Source: Sphingomonas panacis (GTDB lineage: Bacteria > Pseudomonadota > Alphaproteobacteria > Sphingomonadales > Sphingomonadaceae). From it: a DNA stretch of 64,000 nt. The DNA is taken from NCBI RefSeq assembly GCF_001717955.1, contig NZ_CP014168.1, positions 3,505,501 to 3,569,500 of the forward strand, given 5' to 3'. This document shows, piece by piece, positions 35,456 through 43,607 of this stretch. How positions within the stretch are numbered: position 1 is the stretch's first letter; every line of letters starts with the position of its first letter. A program made the translations under genes and the position numbers. The notes beneath the pieces were generated by a model that ran no database searches, was not told where the DNA came from, and saw nothing but the letters and a program-made list of their open reading frames with translations.

Positions 35456-37009
35456 TTATGCGGCTTCGGCGATCGCCTGAAAGTCTGGGCGCCAGTTCCA
35501 CGGCATGAGTTCGTCCCAGCGCGCGGCAGGCCAGTTGCCGGCGATTTTGGCGATGACGTCGGCTATATAGGCCTGCGGCTCGACACCGTTGAGCTTGCAG
35601 GTCTCGATGACCGTGTAGATCGCGGCAGCGCGTTCGCCGCCAGCCTTCGATCCGGCGAACAGCCAGTTCTTGCGGCCGATCGCGATGCTGCGGATCGCAC
35701 GTTCGGCGATGTTGTTGTCGATCTCCAGCCGGCCGTCGTCGAGGAACCGCGTGAGCGCGGTCCAGCGCTTGCGGCCATAGGCGATCGCCTTGGCCATCTC
35801 GGACTTTGGCGAGAGGCGTCGCAAGGCGTCGTCGAGCGCGATGCGCAACGCCTCGACCAAGGGTGCGGTTCGTTCCAGCCGGCCTCGTCGACGAACGTCT
35901 GGCGGGTGGCCGCGGATCTCGTCCTCGATCCGATAGAGGTTGGTGATACGGGCCAGCAGGTCGGTGGTGAGCGACGTCGGCTTGGTCGCGTGGATATCGA
36001 AAATCTTGCGCCGGAAATGCGCCCAGCAGGCGACCTCGGTGACGCGGTTGGTGCTGTAGAGCTTGTCGTAACCGGCATAGCCGTCGGCCTGCAGGAACCC
36101 GGTAAAGCTGGCGAGCTGCTGTTGGGGATGACTGCCGGTGCGATCCTGAGTGAACTTATACCAGACCAGCGGCGGCGTGGTGGCGCCCGAGGCGCGATCG
36201 TCGACGACATAGGCCCAGATCCTGCCGGTCGCGGTCTTGCCGCGCCCGGGATCGAGCATCGGCACGGGCGTGTCGTCGGTATGGATCTTGGTTGCGGTGA
36301 GCCCGACCTCGCGGATGCGGCTGACGATCGGATCGAGCAATGCTGATGCCTGACCGGCCCAGCCGGCGAGCGTCGAGCGATCGATATCGATGCCCTGCGC
36401 GGCCATCATCTCCGCCTGGCGGTAGAGTGGCAGGTGATGGTCGAACTTGGCGACCACGACATGGGCGAGCGTTCCGAACGTCGCCTTGCCGCGCGCGATA
36501 GCCTTTACGGGTGCCGCTGCCTGCACGACCTTCTCGCAGGCGCGGCAGCTATACTTGGGCCGGATGGTACGGACGACCCGCCAATGGACCGGCACGGCGT
36601 CGAGCATCTCGTCGCTATCCTGACCCAGTGGGCGCAAGAGCCCGCCGCAATCGGGGCAGGTGCAGTTGCCGTGCTCGGGCTCGATCCGCTGTTCTTCACG
36701 CGGCAGATGGGCCGGGAGCGCTCGAACCGGCGCGTGCCGATCGAGGGTGGCAGGATCGACGCGCCGCGCGCTCACCGTGGCGGCTTCGGCCTCGAGCTCT
36801 TCGAGCGCCAGCTCGAGCTGAGAAATCTCGTGGTTGAGCTTCTCGGACGCCTTCCCGAACTGCATGCGCTTGAGGCGGGCAAGCTGCACGCGCAACGTAT
36901 CGATCAGGATATCGCGAGCGGTAATATCGGCGTGGGCGGTCGCCAATGCGGCTTCCAGCTCGGCGATCCGAGCGTCTTTATCAGGGGCGGAAAGGGCTGC
37001 GTCCGACAC
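35456..37009 (-). CDS. tnpC: IS66-family transposase TnpC
   Basis: A 517-residue transposase. It has an N-terminal coiled coil (residues about 10-80), a zinc-finger segment CTCPDCGG with a second CRAC pair, and the DDE domain with IHTDDTPVPM, LQADGYAGYDKL and NNIAERAIRS. The gene is complete. Its partner tnpA is split by an IS630-like element, so this copy may no longer transpose by itself. Confidence 0.93.
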   Translation of the reverse strand: MSDAALSAPDKDARIAELEAALATAHADITARDILIDTLRVQLARLKRMQFGKASEKLNHEISQLELALEELEAEAATVSARRVDPATLDRHAPVRALPAHLPREEQRIEPEHGNCTCPDCGGLLRPLGQDSDEMLDAVPVHWRVVRTIRPKYSCRACEKVVQAAAPVKAIARGKATFGTLAHVVVAKFDHHLPLYRQAEMMAAQGIDIDRSTLAGWAGQASALLDPIVSRIREVGLTATKIHTDDTPVPMLDPGRGKTATGRIWAYVVDDRASGATTPPLVWYKFTQDRTGSHPQQQLASFTGFLQADGYAGYDKLYSTNRVTEVACWAHFRRKIFDIHATKPTSLTTDLLARITNLYRIEDEIRGHPPDVRRRGRLERTAPLVEALRIALDDALRRLSPKSEMAKAIAYGRKRWTALTRFLDDGRLEIDNNIAERAIRSIAIGRKNWLFAGSKAGGERAAAIYTVIETCKLNGVEPQAYIADVIAKIAGNWPAARWDELMPWNWRPDFQAIAEAA

Positions 37010-37070
37010 CGCGAATATATATCAGATCGTGGGTTCCAGAGCCAGAAAAAGCGCAGGAATCCGGGCATTT

Positions 37071-37418
37071 TTAGCCCGCCAGCGACGGTGTGAATGTGCG
37101 CTCCGGCCGCCGCCAGTCGATGCCTTCCAACAGCATTGAAAGTTGTGCCGCGGTCATCGCTACCGTGCCGGTTGGGGTCGACGGCCAGATGAACCGGCCT
37201 CGATCCATGCGCTTGGAGAACAGGCACAACCCCTGGCCATCATACCAGAGCAGCTTGACCAGATCGCCGCGCTTGCCCCGGAACGCGAACAGCGCGCCGG
37301 AATGCGGACTCTGCTCCAGCGCCTGCTGCACCAGCACCGCCAGGCCATCGAACCCTTTGCGCATATCGGTCGCGCCGCACGCCAGAAATATCCGTGTCAG
37401 CGGGGGAAGCGGGATCAT
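37071..37418 (-). CDS. tnpB: IS66-family accessory protein TnpB
   Basis: A 115-residue protein with the TnpB signature (IFLACGATDMRKGFDGLAVL, FAFRGKRGDLVKLLWYDGQG, FIWPS). The start ATG overlaps the end of the interrupted tnpA frame (ATGA). It is complete and followed by tnpC after about 60 bases. Confidence 0.92.
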   Translation of the reverse strand: MIPLPPLTRIFLACGATDMRKGFDGLAVLVQQALEQSPHSGALFAFRGKRGDLVKLLWYDGQGLCLFSKRMDRGRFIWPSTPTGTVAMTAAQLSMLLEGIDWRRPERTFTPSLAG

Positions 37419-37465
37419 CGTGCCAGGACACCGATCACCCGCGATAGCGCCTCGGCATCGACTGA

Positions 37466-38635
37466 TACCAACCTGCATTAATCATGACCCACGAGCCCAT
37501 TTTCGGCGGCCGATGGTCATGATGTGCCATGGTTGATCGAGGAGCTTGTTCCACGCGTCGCAGCAGTGATCGACGATGTTGTCGTAGGAGGTGAAGACCC
37601 GGTTGGAGAGCCAGTTCTCGCGCATGAACTGCCAGATGTTTTCGACCGGGTTGAGCTCGGGACATTTGGCTGGCAGGGCGATGATGCTGATATTGGCAGG
37701 CACATCCAGCTTGTCGGTCATGTGCCAGCCAGCCTGATCCATCAGCACGGCCGCGTGCGCGCCGGGGGCGACGGCGAGCGATATCTCGGTCAGATGCAGC
37801 GACATGGTTTCGGTATTGCAGAAGGGCAGCACCAGCCCAGCGCCCTTGCCGTGTTCGGGGCAGATCGCGCCGAAGATATAGGCTGATTTCGTCCGCTGAT
37901 CCTTGGGTGCCGATGGCCGTGTCCCGCGCCGGGCCCAACGCCGCGTGATCTTGTTCTTCTGGCCAACCCGCGCTTCGTCCTGGAACCATATCTCTATGGG
38001 CGTGCCCTTCGGGAGGATCGCTCCGACCTTTGCCAGCTCGGCGGCAAAGCCCCCTTTTTGAAGGCATCCATGGCAAGCTCGTTCTGGGCATGGTGGCGAG
38101 GGCGCGCCGTGAGCTTGACGTAGCCCAGCTTCTTCAATTCCCGTCCCACGGTGGTTTCATCGAGCGACACCGCGAACTCGTCGTATAACCACTGGACCAG
38201 GTCGATCAGCCGCCAGCGAACGACGCCATGGATCGCCGAGATCGGACCGCGCTCGACAACCTCAACCAGCGCCCGCCGTTGCGCATCATCGAGCCGGGAA
38301 CGGGCCCCGGGGGCCTTGCCATCAAGCAGCCCATCGGGACCGCGGGCGTTGAACCGCACCACCCAGTCGCGCACGATCTGCAATCCCACCCCGCCGATCC
38401 GTGCCGCTGCGGTCCGGCTGCCGCCGTCATAAATCTCGGCCAACGCCAAAAGACGACGAGTCTGGTTCGCGCTCTTCGACCCGCGCGCCAATCTCCTCAA
38501 TGCAGCTCCGTCAAAATCGTCCCGCAAGCCGATCGCTGATCCCATGGTCACGCCCTCCGATCCAGGGCGCCATAGATTCAGACTTTCACCCGTTTGGGTA
38601 TCCCTTACGTGAGTCAGCCTCGACGCAGGTTGGTA
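37466..38635 (-). mobile_element. IS630-like insertion sequence, copy 2 (1170 bp)
   Basis: Same length and terminal repeats as copy 1 at 20162-21331, and apparently identical internally. It is flanked by TGA on both sides (37463-37465 and 38636-38638). It interrupts the tnpA of an IS66-family element. Confidence 0.92.
37482..38545 (-). CDS. IS630-like transposase, copy 2, two overlapping frames
   Basis: Same two-frame structure and A5-G5 shift site as the copy at 20178-21241. The N-terminal helix-turn-helix frame and the C-terminal DDE frame (VLMDQAGWH, LNPVENIW) are both intact. A separate translation could begin upstream in the split tnpA frame, making an artificial fusion that is probably without meaning. 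Confidence 0.85.
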
Positions 38636-39134
38636 TGATGCGTCAACTGTCAGCCGCACGCCAGACGGGAGCTCGATCCCGATCTGCCCGCTACCCGGCG
38701 CGGCCGACGACGGCGCCGGCAACATCACCGCAGGCTCGCTGATCTGGACCTCGGCAAAGCTCGGCACCGCTGGCTTGGTGATCCCGGTCAGCGCCCCCGA
38801 CATCGCCTGGCGGCGCCAGGTGTAGATCGCGCCGCTGCCGACCTCATGGCGCTCGATGGCCGCGCGGACCGAGCCTTCGGGCCCAAAGGCATCGCGCAGG
38901 ATCGCCAGCTTCTGCTCGACGGTCCAGTGCCGCCGCCCTGACACCCGGCCGACAATCTCGATCCGACTACTCATACGACCGCTCGTATGACTGCTCGCTC
39001 CATCGCCCGCTGACCCGCTCTCGTCCGACATCATCGCCCCGCTCAAAGGGCGGCTATCAGCCCGTCGAGAGCCCCGCCCGCAAGGCGGCCTTCAGACCTC
39101 GCTTACGCGGAAGGCGTGGAAAAAAGGCAATAAA

Positions 39135-39164
39135 AAACCGCCTCGGGCTGACCTGAGACGGTTT
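39135..39164 (-). terminator. Intrinsic terminator on the reverse strand
   Basis: An AAACCG-based stem of about 13 pairs with one mismatch encloses a 4-base loop. On the reverse strand it is followed at once by TTTTTTATT, a good U-run. It sits just outside the IS66-family right end and points toward it, so it may shield the element from read-through, or belong to an older leader. No gene for it is evident. Confidence 0.7.
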
Positions 39165-39276
39165 GGTATGTGTGGTGTATGGTTGCGGGGACCCGCCTAA
39201 GCCGCGCCCGACATTCGCTGCTTGTCTCGGTGTAAATTCAACTATCCCGCCGACGATCAGGACATAATTCCTCGCC

Positions 39277-39564
39277 ATGAGCTACACCCAGCGCCTGGCG
39301 GAGGCAAAGCTTGTGCCGTCGGTCGGCAGCGTCGGGGATTCCTACGACAATGCCCTTGCCGAGACGATCAACGGCCTGTTCAAGGCAGAGGTCATCTGGC
39401 GGCAGCGCTCATGGCCGAGCCTCGCCGTCGTCGAGATGGCGACGTTGCGGTGGGTCGATTGGTTCAACAACCAACGCCTCTTTGCCCCGATCGGCTACGT
39501 CACGCCCGCCGAGGCTGAGGTGAACTACTATGCTGCCAAACAGGATCTCGATATGGCAGCATGA
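39277..39564 (+). pseudogene. C-terminal fragment of an IS3-family orfB transposase
   Basis: 95 residues with the hallmark end of the IS3 integrase domain: SVGSVGDSYDNALAETINGLFKAE with the catalytic Glu in LAET, then WVDWFNNQRL and PAEAEVNYY. The first two-thirds of the protein, with both catalytic Asp residues, is missing. It differs from the complete IS3 at 32736-34030, so it is a separate old insertion. Confidence 0.85.
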
Positions 39565-39620
39565 CCAAAACCAAACTGCCTCCAGGAAACCGGGGACGCT
39601 TCATATCGAACCGACGCCGC

Positions 39621-41207
39621 TCAAGGATCAAGCGCGTCGCAGCGCTTGAGGCCTCCCCCACCCTCGCCACCTGGCGCACCACCCTTGGCGGCGCCAGGTT
39701 TTGGCTGTGGGAAATAGGTACAGTCGCGAATAGCATCATACCGGACTGCGGATGGTCGTTTCTCAACCGAACCGCGCGGCAGCAAGGCGCGGAGCTCGGC
39801 GACCGTGGCCGCAAAGCGTAGATTTTCGGCAAGGTTGTTCCGTTCCTGCGGATCGATCCGGTGGTCGTACAGTTCGCGCCCAAGCCTGCCTTCTTCCCAC
39901 TCGGTGTATCGCCACCGTTCCGTGCGGACGCTTCGTCCGCCACGAATCTGGGAAAGCGCAGGCTTCGTCCAGGTACGGGTTGCAGGATTGCGCAACAAAC
40001 TCTCGAGGCTCGTGCCTTCGTTGCGCGCATAATGGGGGAGTCCGGCCAAGCCCGTCAGCGTTGGGTAAAGGTCGAGCAACTCGACCGTGCGCGGTGATCG
40101 CTTGCCGCGGTTCTTCATGCCCGGGACACGCAGGATGAGCGGTACGCGATCGGATTCCTCCCAAAGGATGTTCTTCATCCACTGGCCGTGTTCACCCAGC
40201 ATGAAGCCATGATCGCTGGTGAAAACCACGATCGTATCGTCGGCGAGTCCCATCTCTTCCAAAGCATCGACCACCCGACCGACCTGCGCATCCATGAAGC
40301 TGGTCGCGGCATAATACGCACGGATCATCCGGCGCTGTTCGTCGATCGTCATGCCGAAGTTGTCGGGCGTCCACGCCTTCGATGCCGGCAACAGGCGGGC
40401 AAGGTCGGTAGTTGATTGCGGCGTCGCCTGGATTTTCTCAAGCGGATAAAGGTCGAAATACTTCTTGGGGGCGACCTCCGGTACGTGCGGGCGATAGAAG
40501 CCCACGCCGATAAAGAAGGGCGTGTTCCGGTGTGCACGGATCATCTCGATCGCGGCGGTGGCGACTTTGCCGTCGGTCTGCTCGGTGTCGGCCCCCTCGT
40601 CGTCGAGATAGGCCAACGCGGAGCCATAGGGGATGCCCGGGGTCAGCACCTTCAACTTCCCATCTTCGGCGTCGCGGTCGCGGCCCCGCGGGTTAACTAC
40701 TGCGTCCCACGACACGCCGTCGTCGGGGCCGCCCGTGCCGATATCGGTCGGTACGCCCTGGTGGAAGATCTTGCCGACGCGCCCCGAGAAATAGCCGTTG
40801 GCGCGGAAATATTGGGGAATCGTCTGGATGTCGGGCAAGGCGGCGCGGAACGGCGTGGCCAAATCCATAACCCGGGTGGTATTCGGCCGCGTGCCGGTCA
40901 GGAATGAGGCTCGGCTGGGGCCGCACCAGGGAAATTGCGCATAGGCCCGATCGAAGCTGACGCCTTGCGACGCCAACCTGTCGATGTTGGGTGTCCGCAC
41001 CGGCCAGCCGTAATTGCCGATCCGCGGCGCGAGGTCATCGGCGATGATAAAGAGCACGTTCATTGGGCGAGCCCGCGGGGCGAGCGCCGGAGCCGAGGCC
41101 CGACCGCCGGCAGGCCGCGCGAACGCGGGCGGCGCGGATATCGCCCCTGTCGCCAGCGCCATCGCTGCCACGCCCATCCCGATCCATCGAACTCTTTTGC
41201 CGATCAT
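39621..41207 (-). CDS. Periplasmic type I sulfatase (iduronate-2-sulfatase-like)
   Basis: A 528-residue protein with a signal peptide (cleavage near AFA, residue 30). Metal-site IIADDL is at residues 54-59 and the sulfatase motif C-x-P-S-R has Cys95 (CGPSRASFLTG), which must become formylglycine. The TPNIDRLASQG and SDHGFMLGEHGQW segments resemble iduronate-2-sulfatases. It is the last gene of the reverse operon that carries a GH3 enzyme and the gentisate pathway, 24 bases after the isomerase gene. It probably removes sulfate from a sugar or phenol ester in the periplasm. Confidence 0.92.
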   Translation of the reverse strand: MIGKRVRWIGMGVAAMALATGAISAPPAFARPAGGRASAPALAPRARPMNVLFIIADDLAPRIGNYGWPVRTPNIDRLASQGVSFDRAYAQFPWCGPSRASFLTGTRPNTTRVMDLATPFRAALPDIQTIPQYFRANGYFSGRVGKIFHQGVPTDIGTGGPDDGVSWDAVVNPRGRDRDAEDGKLKVLTPGIPYGSALAYLDDEGADTEQTDGKVATAAIEMIRAHRNTPFFIGVGFYRPHVPEVAPKKYFDLYPLEKIQATPQSTTDLARLLPASKAWTPDNFGMTIDEQRRMIRAYYAATSFMDAQVGRVVDALEEMGLADDTIVVFTSDHGFMLGEHGQWMKNILWEESDRVPLILRVPGMKNRGKRSPRTVELLDLYPTLTGLAGLPHYARNEGTSLESLLRNPATRTWTKPALSQIRGGRSVRTERWRYTEWEEGRLGRELYDHRIDPQERNNLAENLRFAATVAELRALLPRGSVEKRPSAVRYDAIRDCTYFPQPKPGAAKGGAPGGEGGGGLKRCDALDP

Positions 41208-41231
41208 CGCATCATGTCTTTCGTTGGAAGC

Positions 41232-41870
41232 CTATTCGGCGTCGGGTTGCCTCTCCGGTCGCGCAGCATCGAACGCCGGAAGTGCGAGACAGGCAGCCTC
41301 GATCGCAGCCAGCCGCGGCCAATCGGTGCTGGCGCCGAACCGTCGCGCATTGGCCAGTTGCGGGATCAGACAGAGATCCGCCAGTGTAACCTGTGCGCCG
41401 AAGCAATAAGGGCCGTCGCGGTCAGAGATCAGGGCCGAACAAGCTGCCATGCCCTCGTCGATCACCTCCCTGGCCCAATCCGTCACCGCATCCTCGGAGA
41501 GCCCCGCCCCGCGCAACCGCGTGAGGACGGTCAGGTTCTGGAGCGGATGGACGTCGCACGCGATCGCCAACGCGAACGCGCGCACCCGCGCGCGTTCGAA
41601 CGGCCCGGTCGGCAATAGCGCCGGTTCGGGCACTATCGCATCGAGATACTCGCAAATCGCCAGACTTTGCGTCAGCGCCCCGTCCACGCTTTCCAGTGCC
41701 GGCAGCAACCCCTGCGGATTGAGCGCCAGGAACTCCAGCGCGCGGTGCTCGCCGCGGCGCAGGTGGTGAAAGGCATCGGTATAGGCGATGCCTTTCAGGT
41801 TGAGCGCGATCCTGACGCGATAGCTCGCCGACGAACGGAAATATCCGTGAAGAACCGGCAGATCAGTCAT
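41232..41870 (-). CDS. Maleylpyruvate/maleylacetoacetate isomerase (zeta-class GST fold)
   Basis: A 212-residue GST-fold enzyme with the zeta-class opening SSASYRVRIALNLKG (residues about 13-27) and NPQGLLPALE. It isomerises maleylpyruvate to fumarylpyruvate using glutathione. Context selects maleylpyruvate over maleylacetoacetate: the gene overlaps a fumarylpyruvate-hydrolase-type gene, which in turn overlaps gentisate dioxygenase. Confidence 0.88.
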   Translation of the reverse strand: MTDLPVLHGYFRSSASYRVRIALNLKGIAYTDAFHHLRRGEHRALEFLALNPQGLLPALESVDGALTQSLAICEYLDAIVPEPALLPTGPFERARVRAFALAIACDVHPLQNLTVLTRLRGAGLSEDAVTDWAREVIDEGMAACSALISDRDGPYCFGAQVTLADLCLIPQLANARRFGASTDWPRLAAIEAACLALPAFDAARPERQPDAE

Positions 41871-42561
41871 CGGCGCAAGGACCGATGGTGATCACCGTGT
41901 CACTCAGCCCCGCGATGCTGACGACGATCGTGTCGCCCGGCACCACCGCGCCGACCCCGGCGGGCGTACCGGTGTAGATCAGGTCGCCCGGCTCCAGCCG
42001 ATACGCGCGGCTGACGTGCGCGATTACCTCGGCGACCGGCCAGATCAATTCGTCGAGATCGGCGTCCTGCCGCGTTTCACCGTTGACGGTCAGCCGGATC
42101 GATCCCGTAGTGGGGTGGCCGACCGCTGTGACAGGGTGAATCATACCAAGCGGCGAGGACTGTTCGACATTCTTGCCGGTATCCCACGGCCGCCCCTTGT
42201 CGCGCGCTTCGAACTGCAGGTCGCGACGGGTCATGTCGAGTCCGGTGGCGTAGCCGTAGACATGATCAAGGCCCGCGGCCGGATCGATGTCACGGCCGCC
42301 AGTGCCGATTGCGACTACCAACTCTGCCTCATATTGTAAATTCGCGGTCAGCGACGGGTAGGCGATCGTTGTTCCGGTCGGGACGACGGTTTCTGCCCAT
42401 TTGGTGAAGAAGAAGGGCGGCTCACGATCAGGGTCCTTCCCCATTTCGCGGGCGTGGGCAGCGTAATTGCGACCTATACAGAACAGGCGACGCACCGGAA
42501 ACAGGTTGCCGTCGCTGGTCGCGGCCAGCACTGGAGGCAAGGGACTAAAAAGGATCGTCAC
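41863..42561 (-). CDS. Fumarylpyruvate hydrolase (FAH family)
   Basis: A 232-residue FAH-family hydrolase. It has the FCIGRNYAAHAREMG start, the metal-binding Glu residues in YEAELVVAIG and a C-terminal LEPGDLIYTGTPAGVG. Members of this length split fumarylpyruvate to fumarate and pyruvate, the last step of gentisate degradation. It overlaps both neighbours (4 bases with the dioxygenase, 8 with the isomerase). Confidence 0.9.
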   Translation of the reverse strand: MTILFSPLPPVLAATSDGNLFPVRRLFCIGRNYAAHAREMGKDPDREPPFFFTKWAETVVPTGTTIAYPSLTANLQYEAELVVAIGTGGRDIDPAAGLDHVYGYATGLDMTRRDLQFEARDKGRPWDTGKNVEQSSPLGMIHPVTAVGHPTTGSIRLTVNGETRQDADLDELIWPVAEVIAHVSRAYRLEPGDLIYTGTPAGVGAVVPGDTIVVSIAGLSDTVITIGPCADD

Positions 42562-43607
42562 AGATTCTGCTCCCCGTAAAAATTGAGCGCCAGTTGCGAG
42601 GCCTTGTCCGAATAGGCGAAGAGAACGAGTTCAGACCGCGCGCGTAACGTAAGCGTCATCCATGAGGGCACCACGACAACGTCGCGCTCCTCAAGCGTGA
42701 TCGTCTCCTCGCCGACCAGGGCTTCGCCCGTGCCGGCGACAACGACGAAAACCGAACCGTCGGTGGATCGTCGTGGCCGGGTCTGAAAGCCGGCTGGCAA
42801 CAGCCGGACATGCGCCGAGAGTGTTGGCAGCACCGGGCCGCCATCGGTGGGATTGAGGAACTCAAGCGCATGGCCGAGATGCGGATCGATCTCCGCCGTC
42901 GTCGCCATCGCGTCCAGCGCCGGGCGCCAGGTGGCATGACGATAGTGGAACATCGGACGTGCGCCCGGACGACGATCCGCGGTGCTGCCGCGCATCGGGC
43001 GCAGGTTGTGACCGTAGCGGACCAGGGTGTCGCCGGCGGGAACGGTTTCGGGATGCGCCGCAGTACCGAGCCGTTCGGCGAACGATGCATCAAACAGCCG
43101 CACGATGGGAATATCGAGGCCGTCGAGCCAGATCATCGGTGCCGGTGACGGGTTGCCGTGATCATGCCATTGGCCGCCTGGCGTCAGCACGAGATCGAAC
43201 GGCTCCATCATCGCCTTTTCGCCATCAACCGCGGTGAAGGCGCCCAAACCTTCCATGACGAAGCGTAGCGCGCTTTGACTGTGCCGATGGCATGGCGCGA
43301 CCTCACCCGGCAACACCAGTTGCAATCCGGCGTAGAGGCTCGGTGTGATTGCGCTCCACCCAGGCAACCCCGGATTTTCCATGATAAGCACGCGACGTTC
43401 GGCCTGCTCGGCGCTGATCGCGTCGCCTGCGCGCATCAGATACGCGCGCACATCGTCATACCGCCACTGCCACGGTACGGCGGGCGACTTCGGCTCCGGC
43501 AGCACGAGCGCATGAAGACTCTCCCACAATGGCAGCAGATGCCGCGGTGTCATGTCGGCATAGAGCGCGTCGAGTTGCGCGCGCTGGTCATTTGGGCGCT
43601 CTACCAT
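42558..43607 (-). CDS. Gentisate 1,2-dioxygenase
   Basis: A 349-residue bicupin. The N-terminal cupin holds the iron site HRHSQSALRFVMEG and the later WHDHGNP. The second cupin (residues about 265-345) is the degenerate one typical of the family. It opens gentisate between C1 and C2 to maleylpyruvate with Fe(II) and O2. The ATG at 43607 overlaps the GH3 stop by 7 bases. Salicylate or 1-hydroxy-2-naphthoate dioxygenases share the fold, but the downstream isomerase and hydrolase support gentisate. Confidence 0.88.
   Translation of the reverse strand: MVERPNDQRAQLDALYADMTPRHLLPLWESLHALVLPEPKSPAVPWQWRYDDVRAYLMRAGDAISAEQAERRVLIMENPGLPGWSAITPSLYAGLQLVLPGEVAPCHRHSQSALRFVMEGLGAFTAVDGEKAMMEPFDLVLTPGGQWHDHGNPSPAPMIWLDGLDIPIVRLFDASFAERLGTAAHPETVPAGDTLVRYGHNLRPMRGSTADRRPGARPMFHYRHATWRPALDAMATTAEIDPHLGHALEFLNPTDGGPVLPTLSAHVRLLPAGFQTRPRRSTDGSVFVVVAGTGEALVGEETITLEERDVVVVPSWMTLTLRARSELVLFAYSDKASQLALNFYGEQNL

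Larger units (their letters stand above)
37415..39046 (-). pseudogene. tnpA: IS66-family tnpA split by an IS630-like insertion
   Basis: The N-terminal part (39046 to 38639) has the TnpA helix-turn-helix (RRHWTVEQKLAILRDAFGPEG). The frame is cut after TVDAS. The C-terminal tail (VDAEALSRVIGVLAR) continues at 37462-37415. Removing the 1170-base element plus one TGA copy restores a continuous frame, which proves recent insertion into an intact gene. Confidence 0.9.
35456..39106 (-). mobile_element. IS66-family element interrupted by an IS630-like element
   Basis: tnpC, tnpB and tnpA lie in the usual order on the reverse strand. tnpA is split at 37465/38636 by the 1170-base IS630-like copy 2. 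The right outer end is probably the CGCTTAC ending at 39106. I could not identify the matching left end below 35456, so the left boundary given is only the tnpC stop. Confidence 0.7.

Noticed and set aside
39121..39220. tRNA gene suggested by a GGTTGCGGGGA-like stretch
   Set aside because: No T-arm GTTC motif or cloverleaf arms could be found around it.
39057..39278. A 73-codon reverse frame over the terminator region beside the IS66 end
   Set aside because: It spans an intrinsic terminator and contains mixed IS-end sequence. A leader peptide role was considered, but no downstream biosynthetic gene is present.
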